A DNA stretch of 17,364 nucleotides from Clostridiales bacterium (GTDB lineage: Bacteria > Bacillota > Clostridia > Oscillospirales > Oscillospiraceae). The notes below the pieces were generated by a model. It had not been told where the DNA came from and did not search any database. It saw nothing but the letters and a program-made list of their open reading frames with translations. The translations under genes and the position numbers were made by a program. Location of the stretch: assembly GCA_019423635.1 (NCBI GenBank), contig JAHZBA010000006.1, positions 87,414 through 104,777 of the forward strand, in the 5' to 3' direction. Within the stretch, counting starts at the first letter, position 1, and each line of letters opens with the position of its first letter. Below, in pieces: positions 16,439 through 17,364 of the stretch.

Positions 16439-16472
16439 CAGGAAGCGTATTAGAAGAAAGGAGGACTGCAAA

Positions 16473-16901
16473 ATGAACAAGTATGCCGAACTGCGGGAAC
16501 GCCAGCAGCAGGAGTTCAACGCCCTGCCCCTGGGCTTTGCGTTCAGCGATAAGCAGTTTGCCGAGACGATGCAAGCCTGGGGCCTGGACCCTGAGAAGGA
16601 CCAGGACAAAATCTGCTCCATCGGCTATGGCGGCTTCATCCAGAAGAAGGACGTTGACCTGCTGCATACCACTATGGCACGGCATGACGCAGAACTTTCC
16701 GCCGCTATTGCGGCAGACCTCACCGGGGACGGGTTCATCTGCGATATGTTCAGGTATGAGCTGGACAACCACGAGTACAGCTATACCCTGGAACTGTCGG
16801 ACACCCTGGAAGCCCTGGGCTACACGGCGGAGGACATAAACGCAGACAAGCGGCTCCTTCACGGTCTGGAGCGGGCCTGTGCGGCGATTCTGAAACAGTA
16901 G
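16473..16901 (+). CDS. Small conserved protein of clostridial conjugative elements (function unknown)
   Basis: 142 residues, soluble and acidic, opening MNKYAELRERQQQEFNALPL, with GLDPEKDQDKICSIGYGGF in the middle and a tail with LDNHEYSYT and ADKRLLHGLERA. From memory, very similar proteins recur in integrative conjugative elements of Clostridia next to the single-stranded DNA-binding gene (DUF7659 is the name I associate with them, not checked). No catalytic motif or membrane segment is seen. AAAGGAGG (16457-16464), eight bases before the ATG, is a strong ribosome site. It is divergent from the recombinase remnant and, with ssb downstream, indicates that the right part of the window belongs to a mobile element. 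Confidence 0.85.
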   Translation: MNKYAELRERQQQEFNALPLGFAFSDKQFAETMQAWGLDPEKDQDKICSIGYGGFIQKKDVDLLHTTMARHDAELSAAIAADLTGDGFICDMFRYELDNHEYSYTLELSDTLEALGYTAEDINADKRLLHGLERACAAILKQ

Positions 16902-16914
16902 CGCCTACCGATTT

Positions 16915-16991
16915 CACACGAGGGCTGTGCCCTCGCGTGGCACCCTCTGAACAGGTTCGCCCGCTGCGGCGGGCAAACCTGTTCAGAGGGT
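16915..16991 (+). terminator. Two consecutive hairpins, the second with a 23-bp stem
   Basis: Hairpin 1: CACACGAGGGC (16915-16925) with GCCCTCGCGTG (16929-16939), one wobble position. Hairpin 2: a 23-base arm at 16942-16964 starting ACCCTCTGAACAGG pairs with 16969-16991 with a single mismatch around TGCG, followed by CGTTTTG. The second could end the transcript of the preceding gene; its size is unusual, so a replication or processing role on the element is also possible. Confidence 0.7.
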
Positions 16992-17171
16992 CGTTTTGCC
17001 CTCTCCTGGCGAGGCTCAAATACGCCCAGAAAGTGAACAAAAGTCCGGGAATACCCTCTGTATCACTCCCGGCAAATCAAGCGGAGCATTCGAGACGCCC
17101 ATAGCGGGCGTCAGTTATTACGATGAACGAGTGAATAGCTCAAAAATTTTGTGAATGTGAGGGTAAAAAGT
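16992..17171. other. Spacer before ssb with a small hairpin
   Basis: No gene is seen. It contains a perfect hairpin, GACGCCC (17094-17100) with GGGCGTC (17106-17112), and a weaker inverted pair around CCGGGA and TCCCGG (about 17045-17071). The AT-rich end (around CAAAAATTTTG) leads to the ribosome site of the next gene. No confident promoter was found. Confidence 0.5.
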
Positions 17172-17364
17172 ATGCTGAACAAAGTGACTATCATGGGCCG
17201 TCTGTGCGCCCTTCCCGAGCTCCGCAAGACCGCCAGCGGGATTTCTGTTTGCAACGCGAGAATTGCCGTGGAGCGCGACTACGCCGACGGTAACGGCGAA
17301 CGCGAAACGGACTTTTTTGACGTTGTGGCGTGGCGCGGCACCGCTGATTTCCTTTGCTCCTACT
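17172..17364 (+). CDS. ssb: Single-stranded DNA-binding protein (SSB), partial at window end
   Basis: The first 64 residues of an SSB. The opening MLNKVTIMGRLCALPELRKT, then GISVCNARIAVERDY and ETDFFDVVAWRGTADFL, is the standard OB-fold start with the conserved VxLxGRL-like strand and the FfdvvaWr strand. SSB coats single-stranded DNA during replication, repair and conjugative transfer. TGAGGG (17158-17163) lies eight bases before the ATG. The position after a small conserved element gene suggests this is the copy carried by the mobile element rather than the chromosomal replication copy. The C-terminal tail lies outside the window. Confidence 0.95.
   Translation, partial: MLNKVTIMGRLCALPELRKTASGISVCNARIAVERDYADGNGERETDFFDVVAWRGTADFLCSY

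Noticed and set aside
16362..16862. 166-codon minus-strand frame opposite the small element gene
   Set aside because: It is a shadow of the recognised plus-strand protein, which has a strong ribosome site.

Overview
The window looks like a GC-rich gut Firmicute of the Oscillospiraceae type (Flavonifractor, Oscillibacter or Lawsonibacter relatives). This rests on the codon use of a GC-rich Clostridia genome with strong AGGAGG ribosome sites, GTAGGGGCGG-type intergenic palindromes, and a clostridial conjugative-element segment at the right. The genus is inference. No rRNA or tRNA is visible.

Layout. (1) 1-293: five 45-bp tandem repeats running into an 81-bp palindrome. (2) 450-1535: a membrane-anchored endonuclease/exonuclease/phosphatase-fold protein with its own promoter. 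(3) 1603-13299: a type 1 BREX phage-defence operon on the plus strand, from a promoter at 1603-1631 to a 19-bp-stem terminator at 13258-13299. The order is brxA, brxB, brxC, pglX N-terminal part, a small membrane protein gene, pglX C-terminal part, pglZ. (4) 13347-13712: a small convergent two-helix membrane protein. (5) 13713-14500: a gene-poor stretch with one clear short transcription unit at 14011-14137 (promoter, three hairpins, terminator), probably a small RNA. (6) 14452-16365: a large serine recombinase on the minus strand, apparently missing its catalytic N-terminus, with a reading frame that runs on into a palindromic repeat. (7) 16366-17364: the start of a conjugative or mobilisable element, with hairpins, a small conserved accessory protein and the beginning of a single-stranded DNA-binding protein.

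The most notable observation is that pglX, normally one gene of about 1,200 codons, is divided into an 870-codon methyltransferase/target-recognition part and a 313-codon C-terminal part. Together they total a normal PglX. Between them, overlapping both, sits a gene for a protein with two membrane segments. All three frames are intact, each differs in phase, and the junctions look translationally coupled, so this reads as a working split arrangement rather than decay. The canonical last gene of type 1 BREX, brxL, is not found: pglZ is followed directly by the terminator. The locus may therefore be a BREX variant in which PglX is a two-subunit enzyme co-produced with a membrane-anchored partner.

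How the genes would work together: PglX marks host DNA by adenine methylation, BrxC (ATPase), BrxB and PglZ form the core complex with it, and BrxA is a small DNA-binding helper (established for the family). The role of the inserted membrane protein is unknown.
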